A stretch of DNA of 29,477 nt from Streptomyces niger. Its GTDB lineage: Bacteria; Actinomycetota; Actinomycetes; Streptomycetales; Streptomycetaceae. Of this stretch, positions 15,059 to 23,176 are shown in pieces; position 1 is the stretch's first letter, and every line of letters starts with the position of its first letter. Position numbers and translations under genes: made by a program. Where the stretch lies: the NCBI RefSeq assembly GCF_000718305.1, contig NZ_JOFQ01000040.1, positions 1 through 29,477 on the forward strand, in the 5' to 3' direction. A model generated the notes under the pieces. It ran no database searches and had not been told where the DNA came from. It saw only the letters and a program-made list of their open reading frames with translations.

Positions 15059-15105
15059 CGGGCGAACCGGCGGTCACGCTCACCGGCCCGCCCGCCCGCG
15101 AGGCG

Positions 15106-15168
15106 TCAGGCGGACAGCTCGGCAGTTCAGGCGGGCAGCTGGATGGTTCAGACGGACAGCTCGGCGGT
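15106..15168 (-). repeat. three tandem 21-nt repeats spanning the stop codon of the YcaQ-like gene
   Basis: Three imperfect 21-nt units follow each other at 15106-15126, 15127-15147 and 15148-15168. Each starts TCAG(A/G)CGG on the plus strand. On the minus strand each ends in an in-frame TGA. The gene's last codons read T-A-E-L-S-V-stop, followed by T-I-Q-L-P-A-stop and T-A-E-L-S-A-stop. The gene's real stop lies in the unit nearest the gene. Confidence 0.85.
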
Positions 15169-16374
15169 GAGGGCGGCCAGCAGGGCCGGATCGTCACAGC
15201 GCTCGACGCGGACCGCGTCGCAGCCGACCCAGGTGGCGGCTTCCTGAAGGGCCTGCGCCATGGGACGCACGGCCTTGGGGCCCTGCATCGAGACCTGACG
15301 GGCCACGAGCGTCGCTCCCTCACGGGCCGGATCCACCCGGCCGACCAGCTTGCCGCCGGCCAGCAGCGGCATCGCGAAGTATCCGTGTATCCGCTTGGGC
15401 TTGGGGACGTATGCCTCCAGCCGGTGCGTGAAGCCGAACATGCGCTCCGTACGCGGGCGGTCCCAGATCAGTGAGTCGAACGGCGAGAGCAGCGTCGTGC
15501 GGTGCCGGCCGCGCGGCGTCTCGGACAGTGCGGCCGGGTCTGCCCAGGCGGGCTTGGACCAGCCCTCGACGTCGACCGGCACCAGCCCCGTGTCCTCGAT
15601 GACCGCGCTGACCTGCTCACCCTTGAGGCGGTGGTAGTCCGCCAGGTCCGCGCGGGTGGCCACGCCCAGAGCTGCCCCGGCCTGCGCGACCAGGCGGCGG
15701 GTGCATTCGGTGTCGTCCAGGTCGTCGTGCAGCAGTTCGTCCGGGACGGCGCGCTCGGCGAGGTCGTACACCCGCTTCCAGCCGCGGCGCTCCGTGCAGA
15801 CCACCTCGCCCGTGTCGAGCAGCCACTCCACCGCGATCTTCGTCTCGGACCAGTCCCACCACTCCCCGCCGTTCCGCCCGCCGCCCAGCTGGGTGGTGGT
15901 GAGCGGGCCGTCCGCCTTCAGCCGGTCCAGGACGGCGGCGCACGAGCGCGCGGAGTCCTTCATGACGTGCCAGCGGTGACCGCGCGCCCGCATGGCGCGG
16001 CGGCGGAACGCGAAGAGCGGCCACTCCTCGATGGGCAGGATGCAGGCGGCGTGCGACCAGTACTCGAAGCTGTGCGGGGCATAGGCGGAGCCCGACGCCG
16101 GGGCGGCGTCGGGCGTCTCGGGACGCGGGGTCCAGTACGCCGACTCCACGGTGGTGCGGCCGACGGCGCCGAGGCGGGCGTACGGGATCAGCTCGTGCGA
16201 GCGGGCGAGCACGGAGATCGTGTCGAGCTGCACGGCGCCCAGCCGGCGGAGGACGCCCCGCACCCCCGCGCGCCGGTCGGGCGCACCCAGGAAGCCCTGG
16301 GCGCGGAGCGCGAGGCGGCGTGCTTCGTCGGCGGACAGGCTGGTCACGGGCTGCGCGGCAGGCACGGCTGTCAT
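15148..16374 (-). CDS. YcaQ-like winged-helix DNA glycosylase (HTH_42/AlkZ superfamily)
   Basis: This 408-residue protein belongs to the winged-helix DNA-binding family that includes the crosslink-repair glycosylases YcaQ and AlkZ. Residues 49-51 read QLD, inside AVQLDTISVLARSHELIPYAR. This matches the Q-hydrophobic-D active-site motif of YcaQ (AlkZ has Q-hydrophobic-Q). Later segments include SLIWDRPRTERMFGFTHRLEAYVPKPKR, in parts typical of the family. By family it would remove bulky or crosslinked alkylated bases; substrate is unproven. The ATG at 16374 (MTAVPAAQ) is chosen because upstream codons have no family similarity. It is convergent with the response-regulator gene. A 21-nt repeat array spans its 3' end. 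Confidence 0.88.
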   Translation of the reverse strand: MTAVPAAQPVTSLSADEARRLALRAQGFLGAPDRRAGVRGVLRRLGAVQLDTISVLARSHELIPYARLGAVGRTTVESAYWTPRPETPDAAPASGSAYAPHSFEYWSHAACILPIEEWPLFAFRRRAMRARGHRWHVMKDSARSCAAVLDRLKADGPLTTTQLGGGRNGGEWWDWSETKIAVEWLLDTGEVVCTERRGWKRVYDLAERAVPDELLHDDLDDTECTRRLVAQAGAALGVATRADLADYHRLKGEQVSAVIEDTGLVPVDVEGWSKPAWADPAALSETPRGRHRTTLLSPFDSLIWDRPRTERMFGFTHRLEAYVPKPKRIHGYFAMPLLAGGKLVGRVDPAREGATLVARQVSMQGPKAVRPMAQALQEAATWVGCDAVRVERCDDPALLAALTAELSV

Positions 16375-16508
16375 GCCGATCAGAGTAGGACCGGGCACTG
16401 ACAACGGTCCGCAGAATCGATCATCTGCTCCGGGGCCGTGCAGCGGAGCCCGGACGTTCCCCGACCCCGGGGGAGCCGGCGGGGTGGGAGGTCGAGACCC
16501 GAAGGAGC

Positions 16509-16564
16509 TCAGTCGGCTCGCCCTCAGGAGGCCTGTCCTCCGCACGGCAGGTTCAGTCGGCTCG
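16509..16564 (-). repeat. direct repeat including the stop codon of the GNAT gene
   Basis: TCAGTCGGCTCG occurs at 16509-16520 and again at 16553-16564, 44 nt apart. The second copy contains the TGA stop of the GNAT gene in minus-strand reading (R-A-D-stop). The flanks are partly similar as well. The 44-nt period is not a multiple of three. The rest of the 178-nt gap (16375-16552) shows no clear feature. Confidence 0.7.
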
Positions 16565-17167
16565 TCCGCCGTACGGCAGGTACGGCGTCTCCGAAGAGAG
16601 GCCGAGGTCGGAGGGGAGAAGGGAGGCGGACCAGGCGTCGCGGCGGGTGCCCCGGTGAGGCATCATCGCGCGGATCGTCCCCTCCATACGGAAGCCGGTC
16701 TTCAGGGCGACCGCCCGGGACGCTTCGTTGCCCGCCTCCGCGAACCACTCCATGCGCTCCACGCCGAGGTCGGTGAACGCCCAGCGCACGATGGCGCGGG
16801 CCGCCTCGACGGTGTACCCGCGGCCGCGGTGCTCCTTGACCGACCAGTACCCGAGCTCCGCCTGGCGTTCCGGCGGCGCCAGGCGGGACAGCCGTACCAG
16901 GCCTGCCGAGCCCACCAGCGTTCCGTCGCCCGCCGGCCGGCCGTCCTCCCGGAGGGTCACGGCGAAGGTGTACGTGGTGTCCTCGCGCCAGCCTCGGTCG
17001 GTGAACGGACCCACGAAATCCTCCGCGTGCGCGCGGGTGTACGGCGACGGGACGGTCGTCCAGCGCGGGATGTCGGGGTCCTGACAGGCGGCGTGCACGG
17101 CCGGGGCGTCGGCGGGCCGGAAGGGCCGCAGGACGAGCCGCTCGGTGGTGAGGATGACGGGTTCCAT
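16553..17167 (-). CDS. GNAT-family N-acetyltransferase (RimJ/RimL-like)
   Basis: This 204-residue protein starts with the RimJ/RimL-type pattern ILTTERLVLRPFRPAD. The acetyl-CoA-binding motif lies at about residues 113-123 (HRGRGYTVEAA). The following helix and VERMEWFAEAGNEASRAVALKTGF are typical of protein-N-terminal or ribosomal-protein acetyltransferases. The substrate is unknown. The ATG at 17167 has a weak GCAGGG site. It lies between the YcaQ-like gene (same strand, 178 nt downstream) and the divergent secA. A direct repeat covers its stop codon. Confidence 0.92.
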   Translation of the reverse strand: MEPVILTTERLVLRPFRPADAPAVHAACQDPDIPRWTTVPSPYTRAHAEDFVGPFTDRGWREDTTYTFAVTLREDGRPAGDGTLVGSAGLVRLSRLAPPERQAELGYWSVKEHRGRGYTVEAARAIVRWAFTDLGVERMEWFAEAGNEASRAVALKTGFRMEGTIRAMMPHRGTRRDAWSASLLPSDLGLSSETPYLPYGGRAD

Positions 17168-17566
17168 CCCTGCAGTGTGCGTATTGGCCGCGGGCGGGGC
17201 GAAGGAATTACGCTGCGGCCCGGGGCGCGCCCGGAACCGTCGTACTCAGGCAGGACGCCGGCACCGCGGCACGCCGGACCCGCTCTCGCCGGCGTGTGGC
17301 CCGGAACACTGTTCCGGCCGCGCACCGGCACCTTCTGCGGACCTCGCGCGTTGTCGTAGCGAGAGGACCGGAGAGAGGTGACCGACAGTGTCGTAGCGAG
17401 TCGTGGAAAGTTGTGGAGAAGGGACAGGGGCCTTCGGGCGACGGACCTCCCTGCTGAGCGGGGTCCTCCCTTACGATGGCCGTTGCGGCGGGGCCTGCCC
17501 CTTGGAAAAATGCCGCGCCCGCGCACCGACCGTGCACAGGCCCGACCGGCGAGGAGACCAGCCCAA
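17168..17566. other. 399-nt divergent GNAT-secA intergenic region
   Basis: The region holds a 17-nt palindrome (17301-17317), a 12-nt direct repeat TGTCGTAGCGAG (17352-17363 and 17389-17400), and a possible secA -10 TACGAT at 17472-17477 with only a weak -35. The secA ribosome site GAGGAGA lies near 17551. An open reading continues in frame upstream of the secA GTG, but the codons before it are unlike SecA. Confidence 0.45.
17301..17317. promoter_or_regulatory. perfect palindrome, operator candidate
   Basis: CCGGAACA-C-TGTTCCGG has 8-bp arms around one base. The core GAAC-ACT-GTTC has a 3-nt spacer, one short of the actinobacterial LexA box (GAAC-N4-GTTC). A standard LexA site is therefore unlikely. 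The bound factor is unknown. Confidence 0.45.
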
Positions 17567-20401
17567 GTGTCCGTCTTGACGAAGATCATGCGTGCAGGCG
17601 AAGGCAAGATCCTGCGCAAACTGCACCGCATCGCGGGCCAGGTCAACTCCATCGAAGAGGACTTCGTCAATCTCTCCGACGCCGAGCTGCGCGCCCTCAC
17701 CGACGAGTACAAGGAGCGGTTCGCCGACGGTGAGAGCCTGGACGACCTGCTCCCCGAGGCGTTCGCGACCGTCCGCGAGGCCGCCAAGCGCGTGCTCGGC
17801 CAGCGCCACTACGACGTCCAGCTGATGGGCGGTGCCGCGCTGCACCTCGGGTACGTGGCCGAGATGAAGACCGGTGAGGGCAAGACGCTGGTCGGCACCC
17901 TGCCCGCTTATTTGAATGCGCTGTCCGGCAAGGGCGTCCACCTCATCACGGTCAACGATTACCTGGCCGAGCGCGACTCCGAGATGATGGGCCGGGTCCA
18001 CAAGTTCCTGGGCCTCTCGGTCGGTTGCATCCTGGCGAACATGACGCCGGCGCAGCGCCGCGAGCAGTACAACTGCGACATCACCTACGGCACGAACAAC
18101 GAGTTCGGCTTCGACTACCTCCGCGACAACATGGCGTGGTCGAAGGACGAGTTGGTTCAGCGCGGGCACAACTTCGCGATCGTCGACGAGGTCGACTCCA
18201 TCCTGGTCGACGAGGCCCGTACGCCGCTGATCATCTCCGGTCCCGCGGACTCCGCGACGAAGTGGTACGGCGACTTCGCCAAGCTGGTCAAGCGCCTGAA
18301 GAAGGGCGAGGCGGCCAACCCGCAGCGCGGTATCGACGAGACCGGCGACTACGACGTCGACGAGAAGAAGCGCACCGTCGGCATCCACGAGTCCGGCGTC
18401 AGCAAGGTCGAGGACTGGCTGGGCATCGACAACCTCTACGAGTCGGTCAACACCCCGCTCGTCGGTTATCTGAACAACGCCATCAAGGCGAAGGAACTGT
18501 TCAAGAAGGACAAGGACTACGTCGTCATCGACGGCGAGGTCATGATCGTCGACGAGCACACCGGTCGTATCCTCGCCGGCCGCCGCTACAACGAGGGCAT
18601 GCACCAGGCGATCGAGGCGAAGGAAGGGGTGGAGATCAAGGACGAGAACCAGACCCTCGCCACGATCACCCTCCAGAACTTCTTCCGCCTCTACGACAAG
18701 CTCTCCGGCATGACCGGTACGGCCATGACCGAGGCGGCCGAGTTCCACCAGATCTACAAGCTCGGCGTCGTCCCGATCCCGACGAACAAGCCGATGGTCC
18801 GCAAGGACCAGGCGGACCTGATCTACCGCACCGAGGTCGCCAAGTTCGCCGCGGTCGTCGACGACATCGCCGAGAAGCACGAGCAGGGCCAGCCGATCCT
18901 GGTCGGTACGACCTCGGTCGAGAAGTCCGAGTACCTCTCGCAGCAGCTCAAGAAGCGCGGCGTACGGCACGAGGTCCTCAACGCCAAGCAGCACGACCGG
19001 GAGGCGTCGATCGTCGCCCAGGCCGGCCGCAAGGGCGCCGTCACGGTCGCGACGAACATGGCGGGCCGCGGTACGGACATCAAGCTCGGCGGCAACCCCG
19101 ACGACCTGGCCGAGACCGAGCTGCGCAACATGGGCCTGGACCCGGTGGAGCACGCCGAGGAGTGGGCGGCGGCGCTGCCCGCGGCCCTGGAGAAGGCCGA
19201 GGCCGCGGTGAAGGCGGAGTTCGAGGAGGTCAAGGACCTCGGCGGGCTCTACGTCCTCGGTACCGAGCGGCACGAGTCGCGCCGTATCGACAACCAGCTG
19301 CGCGGTCGTTCCGGCCGGCAGGGCGACCCCGGCGAGTCCCGGTTCTACCTCTCCCTCGGCGACGACCTGATGCGCCTCTTCAAGGCCCAGATGGTCGAGC
19401 GCGTGATGGCCATGGCCAACGTGCCGGACGACGTGCCGATCGAGAACAAGATGGTCACCCGCGCCATCGCCTCCGCGCAGTCCCAGGTCGAGCAGCAGAA
19501 CTTCGAGACGCGCAAGAACGTCCTGAAGTACGACGAGGTGCTCAACCGCCAGCGCGAGGTCATCTACGGCGAGCGCCGCCGCGTCCTGGAGGGCGAGGAC
19601 CTCCAGGAGCAGATCAAGCACTTCATGGACGACACCATCGACGCCTACATCCAGGCGGAGACGGTCGAGGGGTTCGCCGAGGAGTGGGACCTGGACCGGC
19701 TGTGGGGCGCGTTCAAGCAGCTGTACCCGGTCAAGGTGACCGTGGCGGAGCTGGAGGACGAGGTCGGCGACCGCGCCGGGATCACCGCCGAGTTCATCGC
19801 CGAGGCGATCAAGGACGACATCCACGAGCAGTACGCGGCCCGCGAGGAGCAGCTCGGCTCGGAGATCATGCGTGAGCTGGAGCGGCGCGTGGTGCTGTCC
19901 GTCCTGGACCGCAAGTGGCGCGAGCACCTCTACGAGATGGACTACCTCCAGGAGGGCATCGGCCTGCGGGCCATGGCCCAGAAGGACCCGCTGGTGGAGT
20001 ACCAGCGCGAGGGCTTCGACATGTTCACCGCCATGATGGAGGGCATCAAGGAGGAGTCCGTCGGCTACCTGTTCAACCTGGAGGTCCAGGTCGAGCAGCA
20101 GGTCGAGGAGGTCCCGGTGGAGGACGCCGCGGAGCGGCCCTCGCTGGACAAGGACGTACAGGACACGGTGCCGGCGCAGGCCGGGGCCCGCCCTGAGATC
20201 CACGCCAAGGGGCTGGAGGCGCCGCAGCGCCCGGAGCGCATGCACTTCTCCGCGCCCACGGTGGACGGCGAGGGCGGGGTCGTCGAGGGCGACTTCACCA
20301 CCGACGCCGTGCCCTCGGCCCAGACCCGCTCGGAGTCGGACGGCCTGACGCGCGCCGAGCGCCGCAAGGCGCAGAAGGGCGGCCGTCGCCGCAAGAAGTG
20401 A
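17567..20401 (+). CDS. secA: preprotein translocase ATPase SecA
   Basis: This 944-residue motor ATPase drives protein export through SecYEG. Walker A is TGEGKT (residues 102-107), and Walker B lies in [17 protein letters not shown] (from residue 206). The [21 protein letters not shown] segment (here [18 protein letters not shown]) and the helical scaffold and wing regions are present. The C-terminus ends in a basic GGRRRKK tail and lacks the Cys/His zinc-binding SecB-interaction motif of proteobacterial SecA. The GTG at 17567 (VSVLTKIM) is chosen for its family N-terminus and the GAGGAGA site upstream. Length and gene order match the housekeeping SecA1 of actinobacteria. A long terminator follows at 20431-20475. 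Confidence 0.97.
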   Translation: MSVLTKIMRAGEGKILRKLHRIAGQVNSIEEDFVNLSDAELRALTDEYKERFADGESLDDLLPEAFATVREAAKRVLGQRHYDVQLMGGAALHLGYVAEMKTGEGKTLVGTLPAYLNALSGKGVHLITVNDYLAERDSEMMGRVHKFLGLSVGCILANMTPAQRREQYNCDITYGTNNEFGFDYLRDNMAWSKDELVQRGHNFAIVDEVDSILVDEARTPLIISGPADSATKWYGDFAKLVKRLKKGEAANPQRGIDETGDYDVDEKKRTVGIHESGVSKVEDWLGIDNLYESVNTPLVGYLNNAIKAKELFKKDKDYVVIDGEVMIVDEHTGRILAGRRYNEGMHQAIEAKEGVEIKDENQTLATITLQNFFRLYDKLSGMTGTAMTEAAEFHQIYKLGVVPIPTNKPMVRKDQADLIYRTEVAKFAAVVDDIAEKHEQGQPILVGTTSVEKSEYLSQQLKKRGVRHEVLNAKQHDREASIVAQAGRKGAVTVATNMAGRGTDIKLGGNPDDLAETELRNMGLDPVEHAEEWAAALPAALEKAEAAVKAEFEEVKDLGGLYVLGTERHESRRIDNQLRGRSGRQGDPGESRFYLSLGDDLMRLFKAQMVERVMAMANVPDDVPIENKMVTRAIASAQSQVEQQNFETRKNVLKYDEVLNRQREVIYGERRRVLEGEDLQEQIKHFMDDTIDAYIQAETVEGFAEEWDLDRLWGAFKQLYPVKVTVAELEDEVGDRAGITAEFIAEAIKDDIHEQYAAREEQLGSEIMRELERRVVLSVLDRKWREHLYEMDYLQEGIGLRAMAQKDPLVEYQREGFDMFTAMMEGIKEESVGYLFNLEVQVEQQVEEVPVEDAAERPSLDKDVQDTVPAQAGARPEIHAKGLEAPQRPERMHFSAPTVDGEGGVVEGDFTTDAVPSAQTRSESDGLTRAERRKAQKGGRRRKK

Positions 20402-20430
20402 CGAGGTCGGCGCCAGCCGACGAGTGTGCC

Positions 20431-20475
20431 GACGGCCGGGGTGCCGCAGCGAGGAGCTGCGCCACCCCGGCCGTC
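20431..20475 (+). terminator. secA intrinsic terminator
   Basis: GACGGCCGGGGTG (20431-20443) pairs with CACCCCGGCCGTC (20463-20475). An inner GCAGC/GCTGC extends the stem, with a GAGGA loop. It starts 30 nt after the secA stop. There is no U-run. The 3' arm overlaps the first unit of a 14-nt tandem repeat. Confidence 0.85.
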
Positions 20476-20620
20476 GTGTACCGGCCGTCGTGTACCGGCG
20501 TCCGTGCCTCCGTGCCTCTGTGTGCCCGGCCAGGAGGGCCGTGGTCCGTGCCTCCGTGCGCCCGCCAGGAAGGCCGTGGAGCCGGAAACGGGAGCCGGGG
20601 AACGGGAGCCGGGGAACGGG
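20471..20620. repeat. cluster of three short tandem or direct repeats between secA and the Rv3235 gene
   Basis: (a) CCGTCGTGTACCGG is present twice, at 20471-20484 and 20485-20498. (b) A longer direct repeat beginning TCCGTGCCTCCGTGC and ending AGG(G/A)...GGCCGTGG occurs at 20501-20544 and 20545-20579; the second copy is 9 nt shorter. (c) AACGGGAGCCGGGG occurs at 20587-20600 and 20601-20614, then a partial AACGGG abuts the Rv3235 stop codon. The tract looks like a hotspot for slippage or short duplications. Confidence 0.85.
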
Positions 20621-21223
20621 TCAGGTGGTGCGGGTCCAGACGGCCGTGGACGGGCCGATGTCCAGGGCGGCGCAGCGCCAGCGGGCGTCGTCGCCGCGTT
20701 CGAGGCGGAAGGCGAGGGCGCGTACGCGTTCGCCGGCGGCGACCCGGGCGAAGGCCTCGATGACGCCGCGCCGTGGGGAGTACACGCCGCAGTCGCGGAC
20801 CCGGGGCTCCGGGGCGCGGCGGTACGGCCCGGTGGGGCGCAGCGGGGCCTGTGGGGCGAGTTCCGCGAGACGGTCGTACGCGGCGGGCAGGGCGTGACCC
20901 AGCAGCGCGTGGACGGGGCGCCGGCCGCTCAGGGTGAGGACGAGCTGATCGGCGAACCAACGGTGGGGCAGCCGCTCCGCCGCCAGCCGTCGGGCATCGA
21001 CGCGCGGGGGCCGGGGCGCGGGCTGCGGACCCCCCGGGAGCGGCGAGCGGGCCACCCGGCGCGGTGCGGGGGCCACCCAGGACCGTCCGGGGCCGACCCG
21101 GGGCCGTACGGGCATCGCCGGGGCGGCGGCTGTCGCGACGGGGCCCCGGACCGCGCCCCGCGGCTCCGGCCGGCCGGGAGGGGCCACCGGGACGGCTCGG
21201 TGCGCCGGGGCGGGACGGTGCAC
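20621..21223 (-). CDS. Rv3235-family protein
   Basis: This 200-residue protein has a disordered Pro/Arg/Ala-rich N-terminus (residues 1 to about 75). A conserved region follows with RLPHRWFADQLVLTLSGRRPVHALLGHALPAAYDRLAELAP, in pieces typical of the Rv3235 family encoded beside secA in actinobacteria. It ends with an ERVRALAFRLERGDDARWRC segment. The function is unknown. GTG 21223 is the only standard start that keeps the full frame, since an in-frame TAG lies at 21308-21310. No ribosome site precedes it, so the start is uncertain. Another minus-strand frame from ATG 21542 runs through the repeats upstream, and a frameshift linking the two cannot be excluded. Confidence 0.75.
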   Translation of the reverse strand: MHRPAPAHRAVPVAPPGRPEPRGAVRGPVATAAAPAMPVRPRVGPGRSWVAPAPRRVARSPLPGGPQPAPRPPRVDARRLAAERLPHRWFADQLVLTLSGRRPVHALLGHALPAAYDRLAELAPQAPLRPTGPYRRAPEPRVRDCGVYSPRRGVIEAFARVAAGERVRALAFRLERGDDARWRCAALDIGPSTAVWTRTT

Positions 21224-21348
21224 CGGTGCGGGGTGGCGGGGGAGTGCGCCTGGCTGCGTCCGCCTCCGCAGGAGCGGCCGCAGCGGAGGCCGCGGCCGCG
21301 AGCGAGGCTACGGTGGCCGGCGGCGCAGCCGGGACCAGGGCCGACCCT

Positions 21349-21438
21349 GATGCCGAGCCAGCGCCCGAGCCAGAGCCAGCGCCCGAGCCCGGGACCGGAA
21401 CCGAGCCCGGGACCGGAACCGAGCCCGGGGCCGGGACC
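21349..21438. repeat. 18-nt tandem repeat array, five units
   Basis: The units (plus strand) lie at 21349-21366, 21367-21384, 21385-21402, 21403-21420 and 21421-21438. The third and fourth are identical (GAGCCCGGGACCGGAACC); the others diverge but keep the period. A run of 6-nt (GTACTC/GGACTC-type) repeats follows to about 21535. Confidence 0.85.
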
Positions 21439-21780
21439 GGGGATGCGGTCGTACTCGGACTCGGACTCGTACTCGTACTCGGCCCCGTGGTCGCGGTCGC
21501 GGTCGCGGCAGTAGCCGTACTCGTACTCGTACTCGTGGTCATCGTGGGCCCCCGTTCCGCCCGTTCCGCTTGGGTACCGGGCAGTAGCTTTCGTGTGGGG
21601 CGGTTCTACCGAGGCGGCTGGAGGGGCGGCAAGGCGGTCGTGAGTGCGACGGAGGGGGTCGGAAGATTCACCTATCAGGGTGACGCGCGGCGTGTGGCCT
21701 GGACGAGGGCCGCGTCGGGCGGGGTGTCCGGCGGACCGTTTCAGGGCCGTACCGGCGGCACGAAGGGGGACCCGCGCCCG

Positions 21781-21786
21781 TATGCT
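21781..21786 (+). promoter_or_regulatory. possible -10 of the DUF6912 gene
   Basis: TATGCT lies 79 nt upstream of the DUF6912 ATG, in a form often seen in Streptomyces promoters. The -35 at normal distance is poor. Confidence 0.3.
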
Positions 21787-21864
21787 GGCTGCCTGCGCCC
21801 GATCAGAGCTCGGCAGAGCCGGCAGTACCACCAGTCCCAGCAGTCCGATACGAAAGCGGCGGCC

Positions 21865-22371
21865 ATGCGTGTCTACGTCCCCCTGACCCTCTCCGGACTC
21901 GCAGAGGCGTACAAGGCGGGTGAGCTGGGCTCCGGCCCGCTGGAGGCCTACGCCGTCACGCCCGCGCTGCGCGAGTGGTACGTCTCCGACGACATCGAGG
22001 AGCTGGAGTACGCGGCGCTGAACCGTGCCGCACAGGCCTCGCTGCGGCTGCTGGCCACCGACCCGCAGGTCGCCCGGCGACGCGTCGTGGTGGCCGTCGA
22101 CGTCGCCGACGGGGCCGCGTCCGTGGACCCGGACCGGGGCCTGGACAAGTCGGCGCTGGGCGTCGTGCGGGTGGCCGGGCCGGTGCCGATGAAGAAGGCG
22201 GCCGCCGTGCATGTGGACTCGGACGACGCGGAGCCGGACGTCACCGCCGCGGCGGCGGCGCTGGGCGCGGCCGACCAGGGTGACGACGACGCGCAGTTCA
22301 CGGTGGACGGCGCCGAGGACCACGAGCTGATGTGGTTCGGCGTGCAGGAGATCCCGAACCTGATCGGCTGA
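21865..22371 (+). CDS. DUF6912 family protein
   Basis: This 168-residue, soluble-looking, acidic protein starts MRVYVPLTLSGLAEAYKAGE. It contains a segment EYAALNRAAQASLRLLA and ends in HELMWFGVQEIPNLIG. I recognise it as the actinobacterial DUF6912 family found near secA and the HAD gene; its function is unknown. The ATG at 21865 fits the family start. The ribosome site is weak (GAAAGCGG). The next gene, on the same strand, is the HAD hydrolase 124 nt downstream. Confidence 0.8.
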   Translation: MRVYVPLTLSGLAEAYKAGELGSGPLEAYAVTPALREWYVSDDIEELEYAALNRAAQASLRLLATDPQVARRRVVVAVDVADGAASVDPDRGLDKSALGVVRVAGPVPMKKAAAVHVDSDDAEPDVTAAAAALGAADQGDDDAQFTVDGAEDHELMWFGVQEIPNLIG

Positions 22372-22495
22372 CGGCGGGACGCAGTGGCGGGCCGCCGGCC
22401 CGGCACCGAGTTCCGATCTCTGGCTGGAACCGCCTTGACCTGGAGTGATGGCGGTGGCCGGCCGGGTTGTCGGTGGGCGCGGGTACCTTTTTCGC

Positions 22496-23176
22496 ATGGG
22501 GAAGCACGCGACGAACCACGCGACGCACATCGTCTGGGACTGGAACGGCACGCTCTTTCACGACATCGACGCCGTGATCGGGGCGACCAACGCCGCGTTC
22601 GCTGAGATCGGCCTGGCGCCGATCACCCTGGAGCGCTACCGCGAGCTGTACTGCGTACCGATCCCGAGGTTCTACGAGCGGTTGATGGGGCGGCTGCCGA
22701 CGGACGCCGAGTGGCTGGTCATGGACGAGGCGTTCCACCGGCACTACACCCTCCAGCGGGAGGCCTGCGCGCTCGCCGAGGGGGTGGAGACGCTGCTGGA
22801 GAGCTGGGGCGCGGCCGGGCACAGCCAGTCGATCCTCAGTATGTACGGCCACGAGGAGCTGCTGCCGCTGGTGCGCGACTTCGGCATCGAGTCGCACTTC
22901 ATACGCGTGGACGGCCGGACCGGGCCGTCCGGGGGCGGCAAGAGCGAGCACATGGTGCGGCATCTCGCGGCACTGGAGAGCGCGCGGGTCGATCCGGGCC
23001 GTACGGTCGTCATCGGCGATGCGGTGGACGACGCGCTGGCGGCCCGGTACGCAGGAGCGCACGCGGTGCTGTACACGGGTGGCTCGCACAGCCGGGCCAG
23101 CCTGCTGGAGGCCGGCGTGCCGGTCGTCGACAGCCTGGCGGAGGCCGTCCTGACGGCGGAGCGCCTGCCCCTCTGA
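22496..23176 (+). CDS. HAD-superfamily hydrolase (phosphoglycolate-phosphatase-like)
   Basis: This 226-residue protein shows HAD motif I as VWDWNGTLF, with nucleophile Asp15. The usual second aspartate is Asn17. A helical cap follows, then a motif II Ser in ILSMYGHEE, a motif III Lys in GGGKSEHM, and motif IV in VVIGDAVDDALAARYAG. The substrate is unknown. The Asn at the general-acid position is seen in some HAD groups and may lower or change phosphatase activity. The ATG at 22496 (MGKHATNHATHIVWDW) puts motif I at the usual distance from the N-terminus. A 17-nt tandem repeat starts in its last codons. Confidence 0.9.
   Translation: MGKHATNHATHIVWDWNGTLFHDIDAVIGATNAAFAEIGLAPITLERYRELYCVPIPRFYERLMGRLPTDAEWLVMDEAFHRHYTLQREACALAEGVETLLESWGAAGHSQSILSMYGHEELLPLVRDFGIESHFIRVDGRTGPSGGGKSEHMVRHLAALESARVDPGRTVVIGDAVDDALAARYAGAHAVLYTGGSHSRASLLEAGVPVVDSLAEAVLTAERLPL

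Larger units (their letters stand above)
21224..21864. other. 641-nt repeat-rich region between the Rv3235 and DUF6912 genes
   Basis: The left part holds an 18-nt repeat array (21349-21438) and simple repeats of GTACTC, GGACTC and TCGCGG type (about 21450-21535). On the minus strand these give an ATG (21542) with an open Ser/Thr/Ala/Pro-rich frame that differs from the Rv3235 frame. The right part (21545-21864) looks like an ordinary promoter region for DUF6912, with TATGCT at 21781-21786 as a good -10. No gene is recognised. A hydrophobic plus-strand reading across the repeats is most likely an artefact of their composition. Confidence 0.5.

Noticed and set aside
17301..17317. LexA/SOS box upstream of secA
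   Set aside because: The actinobacterial LexA site needs GAAC-N4-GTTC. This palindrome has three bases between the half-sites.
17411..17420. TTGTGGAGAA, on the minus strand close to a DnaA box (TTCTCCACA)
   Set aside because: It has one mismatch to TTATCCACA at a conserved position and no second box nearby. It is too weak to call.
17471..20245. Very long minus-strand Leu/Val/Asp-rich frame opposite secA
   Set aside because: It is an antisense shadow due to strong third-position G/C bias; it has no family features.
21064..21864. Plus-strand reading joined to the DUF6912 gene, with an EP/GT repeat and a long Leu/Val hydrophobic stretch that looks like a membrane helix
   Set aside because: It is antisense to the Rv3235 gene and its repeats. 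The hydrophobic stretch comes from the GTACTC/GTCGCG simple repeats. The DUF6912 family starts at 21865.
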